Part shown: positions 45,491 through 57,678 of the stretch, one piece after another
How positions within the stretch are numbered: position 1 is the first letter of the stretch
How the letters are laid out: each line of letters starts with the position of its first letter
Source of the DNA: Agriotes lineatus
Lineage: Eukaryota; Arthropoda; Insecta; Coleoptera; Elateridae
Assembly (NCBI GenBank): GCA_940337035.1
Contig: CALNHX010001048.1
Span: 186,001 to 250,000, forward strand
Direction of reading: 5' to 3'
Length of the DNA: 64,000 nucleotides
Made by a program: the position numbers and the translations under genes
The notes under the pieces: generated by a model
Told to the model about the DNA's origin: nothing
Seen by the model: only the letters and a program-made list of their open reading frames with translations
Databases searched by the model: none

Positions 45491-48079
45491 GTTCGACAGA
45501 TGTATGCAATAGTTATAGTAATATGGTATCTCAATTTCTCCTATTTAGTTGTCAAAAATTCTTTATATGTGAACACTACTTGTATATGCAAGATTAACCT
45601 TAAAGAAGCGTTTTTGGTTCTCCTACATTGTTTAGCATCATCACCGATGATGCCGCCAAATTCACACAAGGTGAAGACGTGCACACAGCCATCTACTGTC
45701 TTCAAACGGCCATCAATTCACTATTAGGTAAGTGGTTCAACAGAGGGTGTACTTATTACAGCTGGCCTACTTAATAATCAATTAAATTGAATTAAAACAG
45801 TTGTAAATAAGTTAAGCGATCTATTATCAAATAAGACAATACTCCCTACTTCAGTCTTATCCTATTTGCATCTTAGTATTTACTGTTTAATACATAGAAT
45901 AAACATAACAAGGGGTAGAGACCTAAAAATCATAACGCTTAGAATACTGCAATGATTGTGTACTTATAATAATCGAAGAATAAAGAGACAATATTTTGTA
46001 AATTATTTAGATTCCAAGAATAAATGATAGTACAAGTTCAGGTGCATCATTAATATGGGACCTGAATTATGTTCAATTTGTTTGAGGAATTTTGTTTAAT
46101 GTACATTCTTATACAATTAATGCAAAGGCATTACTTTAAGGTATAGAATATAATTGTTAAACTTATAAATTTTAATAATAAACTGTTATGATGTGTATAT
46201 GATTAGATATTATTATTATTACATTTACATATTTTACAATAAATTACTCTATCATCTCAAAGTATTGGGTTTTCTACATGCTTATATGATAAAATGACAA
46301 TATGGGACACCAGGCGTCCCTACAGCAAGTCCCACGACGGACGGGGGCTCTTCTTTCTCTCCGTTGGCGTACTGTAACAAACCAGATACCTCTTCGAACG
46401 CCGCCTGTAGCTTGCACCGCTACAAAACTGCTTACAACTCCGTCTTTACCCCAGTCTCAGGGCTTCACACTGCTCAGCACGATTGTCGCTGCCTCCTTCC
46501 TACTTCCAGGAACGCCAGCTACCACTCGTTCTATTCAACAGTTTTTACAACGCTTGTAAGAGTGCAACGAATCAAAGCAACCCTTCTACAACCTACCCAA
46601 AAGACACTACACTAATTTATTATAAAACACTAAATTGGGAAAAATGGGTGTTTATTCGCTTTCAAATGAATTCTTTGTGGGAAGGTCAAAATAACACACC
46701 TCACAGCTTGGCTTTGTTTCCCCTTCTTTCTTGCTTTGTTTTTTATTCAGTTGACATTGTTATTCATTATTTCTAAGCCTGCTCTGATTACAGTTTATGT
46801 TTCAATCAAGGCTAATACGATTTTGAATACAGGTTTTACAAATTATTAACTCAGAGTCAATGCTATTCAACAATTTGAAAAAATTAAACTAGCACATTTA
46901 TAGAATATTTTGTAAAATAATATTTGAAATGCTTCAATTATAATTTTAGAGGCTTTAAAGGTATTACATTATTTAATATAAACGAAGTAACTATGTAACT
47001 AGGTAACTAAGATGGATGCTGAGCTATATGAGGTATTCAAAATAACAAATAAGTTTTTGAATATTATTTTGAAAATTAAGATACTATAATTTGTATGGAA
47101 TAAATTTGAAAGTATCTAATAACTTTATACTAGAACTAGAATACAATTTAAACCGAGAATCTTATTACTAAAAATGTAAGAAATAAATAATATCAACTAT
47201 AAGAAAATATTTAAGGATATTAAGGTAAATGCTATGGATTAGTGGTTGTGTTAAAACATTTCTGTGACTGGATTGGAACTGGACATCAGCATTAAGAAGG
47301 ACGTTGCGGTGAACCAGTTAGAGGTCTTTAGTTGCACATTTTTGGAAGTTCAGAGGCTCAATGTTGTAAATTGATTTGAATAGGAAGCGTTGATGTGGAT
47401 GGCTGAAGGTTCGTCCGGAAAATGTCGTAGAGATCTGCATGATTAAGATGAGTTGTGATCAATTTAACATAAGGTAAACCATTCAAGAAATAATAAAAAG
47501 TTACCTGAAATGAATGAGAGGAATTGTTCATTATGTCTTGTGAGGTGGAATCTTTGATGAACTATCAACGTATAATTTAATTGAAAGAAAGCTACATACT
47601 TTATTTTGAGTTTGAAAATAAAATAATATTTAATTGAGAGTATGTAAATTGCACGTCCCAACCTTAGATTGATTAACTGAGCTAACACTAATTAATAAGA
47701 CTTAATTATTAAACCGTGTTATAATTACTTTAAAAGAGTACATAACCACTCATATCTTAATCTTCCCACCCTGGGCGTTGTTCCTCTTGGGTGGAAAATT
47801 ACAGTTCAACACTTCCATCTCTTGGTCGGAAAGTGACATTCTATCAGTTCTCCAAAACATCAAATGTCAGTCACATTGTGAATAAAATCTTAATTACTTA
47901 ATAATTTATTTATTTATATATTTTAAATGTCCTATAATATTGCTATACAAACAATAGTACCTTCGTGTTTTCTAAAAAAATATTTACAAGTATTGTTGGT
48001 AATTGCTTTAATTTTTATGCCGGCAGATTGTAGGGTATCACATCATCTTGAAGGTAATCTCTAAACAAAAACTAGGAGA
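45491..48079. other. Anonymous DNA
   Basis: No recognised gene. 46300-46620 is C-rich on the plus strand with overlapping short frames in three phases and no motif. The 15-mer shared with 18398 lies at 47650-47664. Confidence 0.3.
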
Positions 48080-49024
48080 TTCCATCAGCGACGACTGAGG
48101 GAATAAACGTAGATTTAACGACCCGGTTCCCACATGCTCACTCGCAGCTAATATTCCACATTTTCAAATACGATATTTCAACAAAAACATAAAACGCGCG
48201 ATTAAGTTCCACTCCGGGATAGCTTAATTAATGGCCTAATCAAAACCTTCTGGGAAGCAGCTCTTAATTGCTCATTTTTGATGCCGCGGACAAGGCATCC
48301 GCCTCTTATTTTAACATAAAAACGCAGTTATTTCCCTAAGACAAATTGTAACTGGAAATACAAGGAGCCGCTTCGTTAGCGATCGCCAAACGCTGGCGGA
48401 AATTATTTGGCGTTTTTTGGGCCCTCTAACAGGCCAGCTAATTTATCGCCGTTTTTTTGGCGATTCAATAAGTGTTCCTCGTTACGGATTTGTTGTGATG
48501 TGTGCGTGCATTAAGACGTTTTGCATAATGTAGCGGCGAATAAACGTCTGTTTAACGCTTATGGATGAGGCGGTTTTAATATAAAATGATCGAGCCGGCG
48601 CTGGAGAGGCTCTAAATAGCTCATCTCTGTCCCGGCCTGCTACGATTTAAGGAATCGCACCATGTGTTAAATTTCATACAATTTTTTACGCACTTTTTGT
48701 TACAGATGGAGAAAAGGGTTAATAAAACCGGAAATGTTGCAGACTCCTCGAGCGGAAGGGGTACGAGAGTTATTTTAAAGTCCCCGAGTGCTTGCTTTTA
48801 TGGAATCTCGAGTTAATGTGGCTGGATTCTGGCGTTTCGGTTTTCTAAAACGCCCATTTGGATTTAATTACGGCCGCACGTTTACTATTTTTGCGGGCTG
48901 GCCGCAAATGCTCCCACATTATGCACTGGGTTCGTACCAAAATGTAAAAATCAAATACGAATTGACAGCTGCAAGTTGCTGTGAAAATTTTAAGAAACTA
49001 TCTAAAATATTGCAATGTTATTAG
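48080..49024. other. GC-richer ORF-poor island, possible cis-regulatory DNA
   Basis: Same texture as 20390-21510: AATTA cores, AGCTAATTTATCGCCG, repeated GGCGTTTTTTGG/GCCGTTTTTTTGGCG words and no transposon motif. The 78-codon frame 48788-49024 has no domain. Plausible non-coding host DNA. Confidence 0.35.
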
Positions 49025-50726
49025 TTATTGAAATAAATAAATGATAATTGTTATTCGTTATGAAAATTTCATTCATTGATTTTTGTATAAACTTGATTTC
49101 TTTATTTGTCGTTTTGAATTAACTCAAAAAGTGTGTGGTTGTGTGCTCTTTTAAAGATTTTAAGCCAGTATAATAATTAAGTATTATTAACTAGATTTCA
49201 ATAAATAATCTCAGTTAATCATTTTAACATAACAATGTGTCTCTCAGGGACGTTTATGACCTCCGTGCAAATATCGACTGCACATTGTCTTACTAAAGGA
49301 ATGGTCAAAACAAGGCCATACATAGGAGAGAAGCAAAACAGCCGATTTCTCAACCGGAGCTGGTCGTAGGTTAAACAAAAGACTCTAATCTCAACCTGGA
49401 AAAAAATATGAGTGCCAAGTAGCAAGTAACCCCAAGCACTTTGCTAACCAAATAAAAGTACACGTTGAAAGGCGCTACTAACCAATCTCTGAAAAAGAGA
49501 CGGCAAGAGCACAAATAAAATTCGCACACATAGATAACCAATTAGTATAATATATAACCATAGAGGTGCTCGGTATAACAGACACAAAAATAAACAAACA
49601 CGGCAAACCAGATCAAAATATCACCATAAATATTTCAATAGGACAATACCACAGAAGTTAGATTTGGTTTAAAATCATGAAAATTTATATATAAATATAA
49701 TCAATTTATGAATGTTTGGTATGAATAAACATTGTGAAAAGGAGTACAAGTTGACTGTTTAATTAGCAATTTTCATTACAAAGAGGTTTTCGGCAAAGGC
49801 CGCAAAAATGTTATCAAAGGTTAATTTTGGGTTTCGGCTTAAATTTGATTCCAAATCCTCAAATGCAAGAACATTTAGTTTGTTATTAATAATGTAAAAA
49901 GGTCCTACAAACCCCAATATGCGTGGTAATATTTTAAATCGTCATCGATTTCAATACCTCTGGTAGGAAAACTAAATTGAGTTTAATTCAACCGTGTTAT
50001 TCGGTCACTAAAATGAAGTGAAAGTTCAAAACTAAATAAGGTTCATGCAGAATCTCTTCACAAAAGCCAAAATTACAAGCAGTACTAACTTGAATGGTAA
50101 GACACATTCACAATCGAAATTCAACCTTTGATAGTTTACAATTGAACAGCTTCAATTGATTGGAAAATCAGCCGTAAATAGGTAAGTACTACGTTATACT
50201 ATTATTTATGTAATCATGAAGAGAATCTAATACTTGCCTTACACATTAAAATCTAAAGCGAAAATGCTAACATCGAAAGGAATCCCATATTAGAGGTTAG
50301 GTCGATGTTTTTGTCTTGGCGCGAGGGAAAATAGAGCAGATTACAACAGACCTTCTGTAGCTGATTCACCAAATAGTAAGCAGACGCATCAGGAAAGTCT
50401 GCCGATGATGAACCTCAGGGGGGTGTCAGGTGTTAACGGCAGGCCTGAAAAGCAGTTCTGTGTAGCAATCTTCGACTGGGTAATCTGCCTTCGAAGCACT
50501 TGCAAAAACGAGTCCCAGGCGAGGAAGATGCGGTAACTCTAGGACGAAGTGCGTTCGCAAGGAGCTGAATTGCCTCCGTGCGAGAAAATAACTCAAAGAA
50601 TAGGAAGCCGGATTATCTAACGAGTTAATACAAAAGAAAGCTAGACCTACCATTAAGATGTTCTGCTCTGTTTTGCCAAGGTTGAGGTATGTGCTTACTC
50701 AGTATAAATCCAAACCGTGTTTCATT
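49025..50726. other. Anonymous AT-rich DNA
   Basis: No gene or repeat recognised. Confidence 0.3.
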
Positions 50727-51485
50727 TAGTGATGGGCTTATTCGAATCAAAAATAACCGGTTATCCGGTTATTGAAATAACCTGTGTAACTCGGTTTTCG
50801 TTCCAAGTATTCGGATGAAAAATAACCTCATCCTGATACGTACTACGTGCCGCGTCTCAGCGACCTGCGAGTGATCGAAATTCTGTAAATAATACGTCAT
50901 TCATAACTCATATAACCTTTTCTACGTATGTACTTGATTGACCCAAGTGAGGCTCGCGGCTGCTTGTTGATGTTATTAAGACATTTGAGACTCCCAGTCG
51001 ACGAGTTAAATTTATGGGGCCGTTCCTATTAAAGATAACGTTCTGCTGAGTATGAGATTTGCCGAAGCTGTGTTGGTATTAATTTATAACGGCCTAAATT
51101 TTTGCTTCGAAACGCGGTTGATTATGCCTAATAAGGGATAAACAGAAAGCGAAATAAGATTTTCCAATATCGTAACAGATTTATATTTAATTTTTAATAA
51201 CGGAGCAGTCGGGACAAGAAGTGGATTTCGATGTTGAAAATTTTAAGTGTGCGTCCTTCGAACCGCTGAAGGCTGAACGTAGATAAATTATGGATTCTAA
51301 AATATACCGGTATGATGTGCAAGCGAAAAGGGAAGGGTGGCTGCTAGAGACTTTTAGGAACTAAAAATAGATTCAATAAATACTTTGTATTCGTATATTT
51401 ATAATTTGTTTATGATTAGTATTGATATAGATATTCTCAATGGTTTAAACTCCTTAGAAATCAAATAAAAATCATTTATACAATT

Positions 51486-51705
51486 TGTTAAGTATCAAGT
51501 TGATATGGCAACTGCGCCGTGCGCGTTCTTTGAGCGCAGTCGAACTTACAATGTGTTGTTAATAACGTCAGTAGCATTCTAGCTCTCAAGAGAACAACAG
51601 CGTCCAGCGTGACGCTATGTGTATCTAATAAATAAAGTATTTACAATTACCACGGCGGTGTTTTAAATGATTCCTTCAAGAGGATGACTACCCGCAAAAT
51701 ATACA
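51486..51705 (+). repeat. 5' LTR of BEL element
   Basis: 220 bp, TGTTAAGTATC...AAAATATACA. It has AATAAATAAA near 51628. It carries 28 bases (51511-51538) absent from the 3' LTR, bounded by CA repeats. Confidence 0.93.
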
Positions 51706-51724
51706 TGGTCCTTCGAGCCGGATT
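51706..51724 (+). promoter_or_regulatory. Primer binding site, tRNA-Tyr type
   Basis: TGGTCCTTCGAGCCGGATT begins directly after the 5' LTR and is complementary to the 3' end of insect tRNA-Tyr as I recall it. Confidence 0.8.
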
Positions 51725-52040
51725 AGCCAGAAAATACAAGAAGTAAGCCAGGAAATCGACGCTGGGTTACGTACACGCATTTGAAGATTATAATTCAAGG
51801 TTAGTCCTTTACCACGTTTAAACCTATTTCCTATATCGTATACCTATGTACTCGCATGTAAGATTGTCACGATGATATAAATAAACTCGATAATTCTCGT
51901 ATAAAAATACAAATCGCGCTAATATTCAAATAAGATTATTACTCGGTTTCTCGTATAATTAACTATTGCACGAAAATAATCACGTTTAAGTGGTTTACAC
52001 GATTTTCTCAAGTTTATTCTCGTTTAAAAATAAAATCACG

Positions 52041-53035
52041 ATGTCTGAAAGCGAACGTATAACCGCAGAACTCGATTTAAAACGCATAAAAAATGCAAGA
52101 GCTCAAATTAAGAGCCAACTAACACGATTTCAAACCTTTTTGAGTAAATACGATGCCTCGGTACACTCGATCGAACTATTGCAAGTACGTTATGAAAACA
52201 TAAAGCGCGTCTTAGAAACATTTAATGCGGTACAAGCGGAATACGAGGAATTGCTCGTAAATGAGTTTCCTGATAATTATAACGAAGCGGAAGCCAATCA
52301 AGAACGAGATGCAATGGAAAATAAATACTACGAAGCGATGGCGACCGCGCAAGCAATTTTGGATATAAGCCTTCATGCACGACGGTCTGCAGGTATTAGC
52401 GCGGGCTCGCACTCTGCGGCGTCGGCAAAGGTTACTCATCACACAGGTGTTAGCGCAGACGCTGCGTTGCCAAACCTCTCAGCGAGATTACCGCTCCTAA
52501 CATTAACCGAATTTCACGGATTGTATAGTGACTGGCAACGATTTCGCGATATGTTTCAAGCAATCGTACATAATAATAAAGCACTTTCGGATGTGCCCAA
52601 AAATATAATCGCATCTTTATCGCCGACGGATGCTAATTATCGCATAGCGTGGGAGCTTCTAGAAAGAAGATATCAAAATAAAAAGATAATGGTTAACGCG
52701 CATTTAAAGGAAATTATGAATATGCCGATCGTATCCAAAGAATCGCATGTCGCGCTATGACAATTGTCGAACACGTTCTTTAAAAATTATAGGTCTCTCG
52801 AGGCGCTCGGTGAAAACGTAAAGGGGTGGAATACCATTTTAATTTATATTCTCGTAGTAAAATTAGACATAAATTCGAAACGCTAGTGGGAGATATTTAG
52901 CAAGGATAAGGATTCTCCTAATATCGATGAGTTTAATAACTTTTTTATGCAACGATGCCAAATTTTAGAGGCGATAGACACGAAAACGTCTTTAAATAAT
53001 TTGAACGGCAAAAAATACAACGAACCAAGGTCGCT
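52041..53035 (+). pseudogene. gag: BEL Gag (N-terminal and capsid part)
   Basis: The likely start is ATG 52041 (MSESERITAELDLKRIKNAR). The first 100 residues are coiled-coil-like; from about residue 150 come LPLLTLTEFHGLYSDWQRFR and ILSLSP-like ASLSPTDANYRIAWELLERR, the typical BEL/Pao Gag (DUF1759) region. TGA at 52758 replaces an Arg codon (CGA to TGA, a CpG change) since LSNTFFKNYRSLEALGENV continues in frame; TAG at 52884 is a second stop before WEIFSKDKDSPNIDEFNNFF. The frame is lost near 53010-53035, before the zinc fingers. It would have formed the particle shell. Confidence 0.9.
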
Positions 53036-53850
53036 GGCACGACAAATAACTCGAATTCTAATACAAATTATAGGAATAGATGTCCTTATTGCAAGGACGG
53101 ACATTTTATTTACTTTTGCGAGAAATTTAAGCCTTTATCCGTGTCTGATCGTTTAAATCAAACAAGAAAATTAAATCTGTGCACAAATTGCCTTCGGTAT
53201 GGGCACAAAAATTCAAACTGTAATTCGCAAGGGTGCAAAATATGTAAACGAAAGCACGCGACTTTATTGCACGATTCTCGAGAAAATTCAAATCATACGG
53301 ATGTTAATGGATCTAATAAAGACCAACATATACAAACACAAACGTTTGGCAATGCCGAGTTACAAAATACTCAATCCAATCATGCCGCTATGGATAATTC
53401 TTTGGAAAATACCGAGCCGTTTGTTTTATTATCAATAGCAATCGTTACAGTTTATAATGCTAAAAATCAACCCATATCGTGTCGCGTATTACTCGATAAC
53501 GGGTCTCAGTCAAATTTCGTTACCCAAAATATCGTAAATAAACTAGGCTTGCGTACGAAGAAAATAAGTTTGCCAGTATCTGGTCTAGGTCAAATTAAAA
53601 CAAACATAACCGAACAAGTTTCCATAGAATTATCCCCGAATCAAAATTCGTTTAAAACAAAACTATCGTTTTTCGTTATCGATAAAATCACGGGCTTGGT
53701 TCCTCAGAACTTCTGAGATGTATCGAATTTAAATATTCCTGAAGAATTTTCTTTAGCCGATCCGGAATATAATGTTCCCTCGAAAATAGATATGCTTCTA
53801 GGAGCTTCGATATTTTTTGAATTACTTTCTGTCGGCCAGTTAAACTCGGA
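53036..53850 (+). pseudogene. BEL Gag zinc fingers and aspartic protease
   Basis: In the new frame: RCPYCKDGHFIYFCEKF (CCHC with spacing 2-3-4), LCTNCLRYGHKNSNC (CCHC), CKICKRKHATLLH (C-x2-C-x4-H-x4-H). After an Asn/Gln-rich linker comes the protease: CRVLLDNGSQSNFVT, where DNG stands in place of the usual DSG/DTG active site. TGA at 53714 cuts the frame; DVSNLNIPEEFSLADPEY and IDMLLGASIFFELL continue past it, and a frameshift follows near 53850. Confidence 0.88.
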
Positions 53851-56160
53851 AAAAATTTACTCATTCTACAAAAAACTATTTTGGGTTGGATCATTTCTGG
53901 TCGAATACCGACTAATCTCGTTCAAATGAATAGCTTCGTTTCTCAATGCCTATTATCAAACTACGCGTTGGAAGAGCAAATCAAAAAATTCTGGCGCTTA
54001 GAACAAGTAGAGCACGTGTTAAATAAAAATAATTTTTCCGTCGAAGGAATGGAATGCGAAGAGCATTTTGTAAACAACGTTTCGAGAAATAAAGAAGGTC
54101 GATTTATCGTAAGGTTACCATTGAAAGGCGATTATTTAAAGTTAGGCGACACGGAGAATACAGCGTTAAATCGTTTATACTCGATAGAGAAAAGGTTAAA
54201 TAACCGTCCCAAATTGAAACAAGCCTATCAATCCTTTATGCTCGAATATGAGCAGCTAGGGCATATGACACAAATTTCATGCGACTTGAAGTCAAACGGT
54301 CCTACTTACTATATACCCCATCCTAGCGTAGAACGACCCGACAGCTTGACGACTAAGGTCAGAGTTGTTTTCGATGCATCGTGTAAAAGTACAACGAATA
54401 CCTCGCTTAACGATGTCTTAAAAATCGGTCCTGTAATACAATTCGATCTGTTCACTATTCTTTTACGCTTTAGAAGGCACAACTTCGTCTTAATCGGAGA
54501 TCTAACAAAGATGTACGGAAAAATTTTGATACACGACGAACATAAAGATTTGCAGCGCATAGTTTGGCGCAACAATCCAAACGAATCAGTAAAATACTTT
54601 CAGTTAAACACGATAACTTACGGTACGTCTTGGGCTAGTTATTTAGCGACTCGTTGCTTAAAACAAATTGCGATCGAGAAAGGTGAAGAAAATCCAGTTG
54701 AAAGCAAAATTATCGAATGCGATTTTTATATGAACGACCTGCTTTCCGGGTCTCATTCTAGCGAAGAATTAAATAAAATACGCGAAAATATAACCAACAT
54801 TTTTTCGGAATACGGGTTCGAAATTCGCAAATTTCAGTCAAGTGACCCAAATTTAGTGAGGGTTTTAAAGCAATCCAGCGACTCGCAATATTTAATCACA
54901 TATGATCATAGCACGAAAACTCTCGGCGTGTCATGGATTCCTTCCTTAGATTCATTCGAATACAAGGAACAACAACTCTTACCCAAGTCGGATAGGGTTA
55001 CAAAACGAACTGTCTTATCTTTTATAGCAAAAATATTTGACCCGCTAGGGCTTTTAAGTCCTATAGTAATTCGCGCAAAATTAATACTCCAGAAACTATG
55101 GCAATTAAAAATTAACTGGGACGAATCAATTCCCCTAGAACTGCATTCCAGTTGGCAGGAATTTACAAAACAAATTTCAAAAATAAATTTGATTCGCATA
55201 CCATGTCACGTGCTAGCTAGAAACCCAATTAACATTCAAATTCACGGGTTTTCTGACGCTAGTGAAAATTCATATGGGTGTTGCGTGTATTTAAGATCGG
55301 TTGATATAGGAGGCGCGGTCAAATGTTGCTTGTTATGTGCCAAATCGCGAGTAGCTCCTTTAAAGGCGGTGACACTCCCGAGGTTGGAGCTGCTAGAAGC
55401 CCTGCTGGTATCTCGATTATTAAATAAATGTCTACGTCACTTAGAAATAGAAATAGATGCTGTTTTTCTCTACACGGATTCAACGATCGTTTAATCATGG
55501 CTTTCAAGCGAACCGCGAACTTGGCAGACCTTCATAGCCAACCGTGTAGCCGAAATACAACAATTAACGCGTACACAAAATTGACATTATATCTCTACCA
55601 CGCAAAACCCTGCTGATATTATTTCTCGGGGCGCAACGTTACCGGATTTAAGAGATGGAAAATTATGGTGGCACGGGCCGTCTTTCTTGTTAGAACCCCC
55701 TGATTCGTGGCCTAAAAATACAAATATTGCCAACTTCGCTCGTACTCCGTCACAAACCATAGAATTTAAAAAACCGAAAACTAATCTATCTTTTCTTTGC
55801 GAAAATATAAGAAGCAATGCCTTTAACATTTTCGAGCGTTATTCATGTTTCTCCAAATTAAGCGGAATTACAGCATTATGCTTGACGTTTATCAAAAATA
55901 TCAAGGTCAATTTAGCATTTAAAAAATTCGGACAGATAACAAACGAGAAAGGAGTCGCATATTTAACGAATAAAGAAATTTCATTTAGTACCGAACGTCT
56001 GGCTAAAATAGCACAGCGTCAAGCATTTCCTGAAGAAGTGAAGTGTTTAGAAGAGGGCAAAGAAATAAATCATAAAAGTAAACTTAAAGCACTCTCGCCG
56101 TTTTTAGATGACAATAAATTAATACGCGTTGGAAGTAGACTCAAAAACTCGAATCTAACT
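53851..56160 (+). pseudogene. pol: BEL Pol: reverse transcriptase, RNase H, linker
   Basis: Open from 53881 to TAA 55492. Reverse transcriptase begins near RVVFDASCKS; first catalytic region FVLIGDLTKMYGKI (Asp207 of the open frame), then TYGTSWASYLATRC and the active-site box as FYMNDLL (283-286), where the family has Y-V-D-D, so one metal-binding Asp is Asn. RNase H: HGFSDASENSYG and AKSRVAPLK, then LYTDSTIV followed by TAA where the family continues SWL (TTA to TAA). Past it: SWLSSEPRTWQTFIANRVAE, TGA at 55582 (probably from TGG), NPADIISRGA, WWHGPSFL. The same frame runs to 56181, with a frameshift near 56155. Confidence 0.92.
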
Positions 56161-57324
56161 TATTCAAGGAAGCATCGATAGTTCTCCCAGTTAAACATGT
56201 TTTTACTCAGTTAGTGATTGACTATGAACACAAACGTACACTTCATTCCGGTGCTCAATGCACATTATCGCACGTAAGACAAATTTACTGGCCGCTTAAC
56301 GGTAAACAAATAGTAAGATCGCACATAAGAAAATGCGTGCCATGTTTTAAGGCGAGTCCGTATGATAACATCGTTCCTAAAATGGGTGAATTGCCCGAAG
56401 CTCGCGTTATTCCGTCTCGACCGTTCATGTCGGTATCTGTCGATTATGCAGGCCCATTCGAGCTGGAAGATGGTAAAACTCGCACAAATAAAATGATAAA
56501 GGGTTACATTTGCATGTTTGTATGTCAAGCCACAAAGGCGGTTCATATTGAAGTCGTAACGGACTTAACTAGCAATGGTTTTTTGAGTGTGCTGAAGAGA
56601 TTCGTGTCTCGGAGGGGTTTTTGTATGAATATATACTCAGACAACGCTACAAATTTCGTAGGTAGCAATAAAGAACTTATTTCTATACAAAACTTAGCGA
56701 ATAACGCCAGCTTTCAGAATTATATTGTGAACTTAAATATTAAGTGGCATTTTATGCCCGCAAGGTCACCACTTTTTGGTGGATTGCATGAAGCCGCAAT
56801 AAAATCGTGTAAACACAATTTAAAACGTGTCTTAAATCAGACTCGCTTACATTATGAAGAGTTTTATACTTTAACGACTCAAATCGAGGCAATCTTAAAC
56901 TCGAGGCCTTTGATCCCTCTCTCATCCGATCCTAATGACCACGAAGTTATCACGCCGGCCCATTTCCTGATTGGGCAACCACTCACCGCTGTACCAGAAC
57001 GAAATTGGACGGATTCAAAGGTTAATTTTGTAAAACGATACCGCCACCTTCAGCTGATTGATCAACACTTTTGGTCTCGATGGAGACAGGACTATCTAAA
57101 TCACCTCCAGCAAAGAACAAAATGACGCTGATCCGAAGATCTACATCCGTTCCTTGGTGCTCATGAAGGAAGACAACGTCCCGTCGATGTGCTGGCCTTT
57201 GGGTCGATTCCTGGAAATCCATCCGGGAAAGGACAATGTGACACGAGTAGTGACGGTTAAGACTCAAAGTGGTGTGTTTAACCGCGCTATCACGAGATTA
57301 TGCTTATTACCGGTTGACAGCTGA
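56161..57324 (+). pseudogene. BEL integrase and C-terminal DUF5641-like domain
   Basis: Frame from about 56163: zinc region DYEHKRTLHSGAQ with C-x2-C in KCVPCFK; catalytic Asp in VSVDYAGPF, Asp in YSDNATNFVG, Glu in GGLHEAAIKS, where His replaces the usual Trp of GGLWEA. Then HFLIGQPLTAVPE and RYRHLQLIDQHFWSRW. A frameshift at about 57120 makes a TGA at 57123; the C-terminal domain continues as DPKIYIRSLVLMKEDNVPS, GRFLEIHPGKDNVTRVVTVK and ends at TGA 57322-57324. This C-terminal module is standard for BEL/Pao integrases. Confidence 0.92.
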
Positions 57325-57486
57325 ATAACAGTTTGACACTCGAGGCGGTAGCTTATAGTTCGCGAAATTACGCTGCAATCGATTTAGTTTTAATGCTATA
57401 CTTTTATTTAAATATGTATGTCTTAGTATTACGAAACATTTGTTTGTGTTTATGTTGAAGGTCCAACCCTTCAAGGGGGCGACTTA

Positions 57487-57678
57487 TGTTAAGTATCAAG
57501 TTGATATGGCAGTCGAACTTACAATGTGTTGTTAATAACGTCAGTAGCATTCTAGCTCTCAAGAGAACAACAGCGTCCAGCGTGACGCTATGTGTATCTA
57601 ATAAATAAAGCATTTACAATTACCACGGCGGTGTTTTAAATGATTCCTTCAAGAGGATGACTACCCGCAAAATATCCA
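57487..57678 (+). repeat. 3' LTR of BEL element
   Basis: 192 bp, TGTTAAGTATC...AAAATATCCA. Identical to the 5' LTR except AAAGCATTT for AAAGTATTT, TATCCA for TATACA, and absence of the 28-base segment. Followed by the target duplication CAATT. Confidence 0.93.

Larger units (their letters stand above)
51486..57678 (+). mobile_element. BEL/Pao LTR retrotransposon, coding region decayed
   Basis: LTRs at 51486-51705 and 57487-57678; tRNA-Tyr primer site at 51706; purine tract AAGGGGG near 57473; 5-bp target duplication CAATT at 51481-51485 and 57679-57683. Inside are Gag, protease, reverse transcriptase, RNase H and integrase in BEL/Pao order in one original frame set. The LTRs differ by two substitutions and one 28-base indel, yet the coding part has at least five in-frame stops (52758, 52884, 53714, 55492, 55582) and frameshifts near 53010, 53850, 56155 and 57120. 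Confidence 0.95.
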
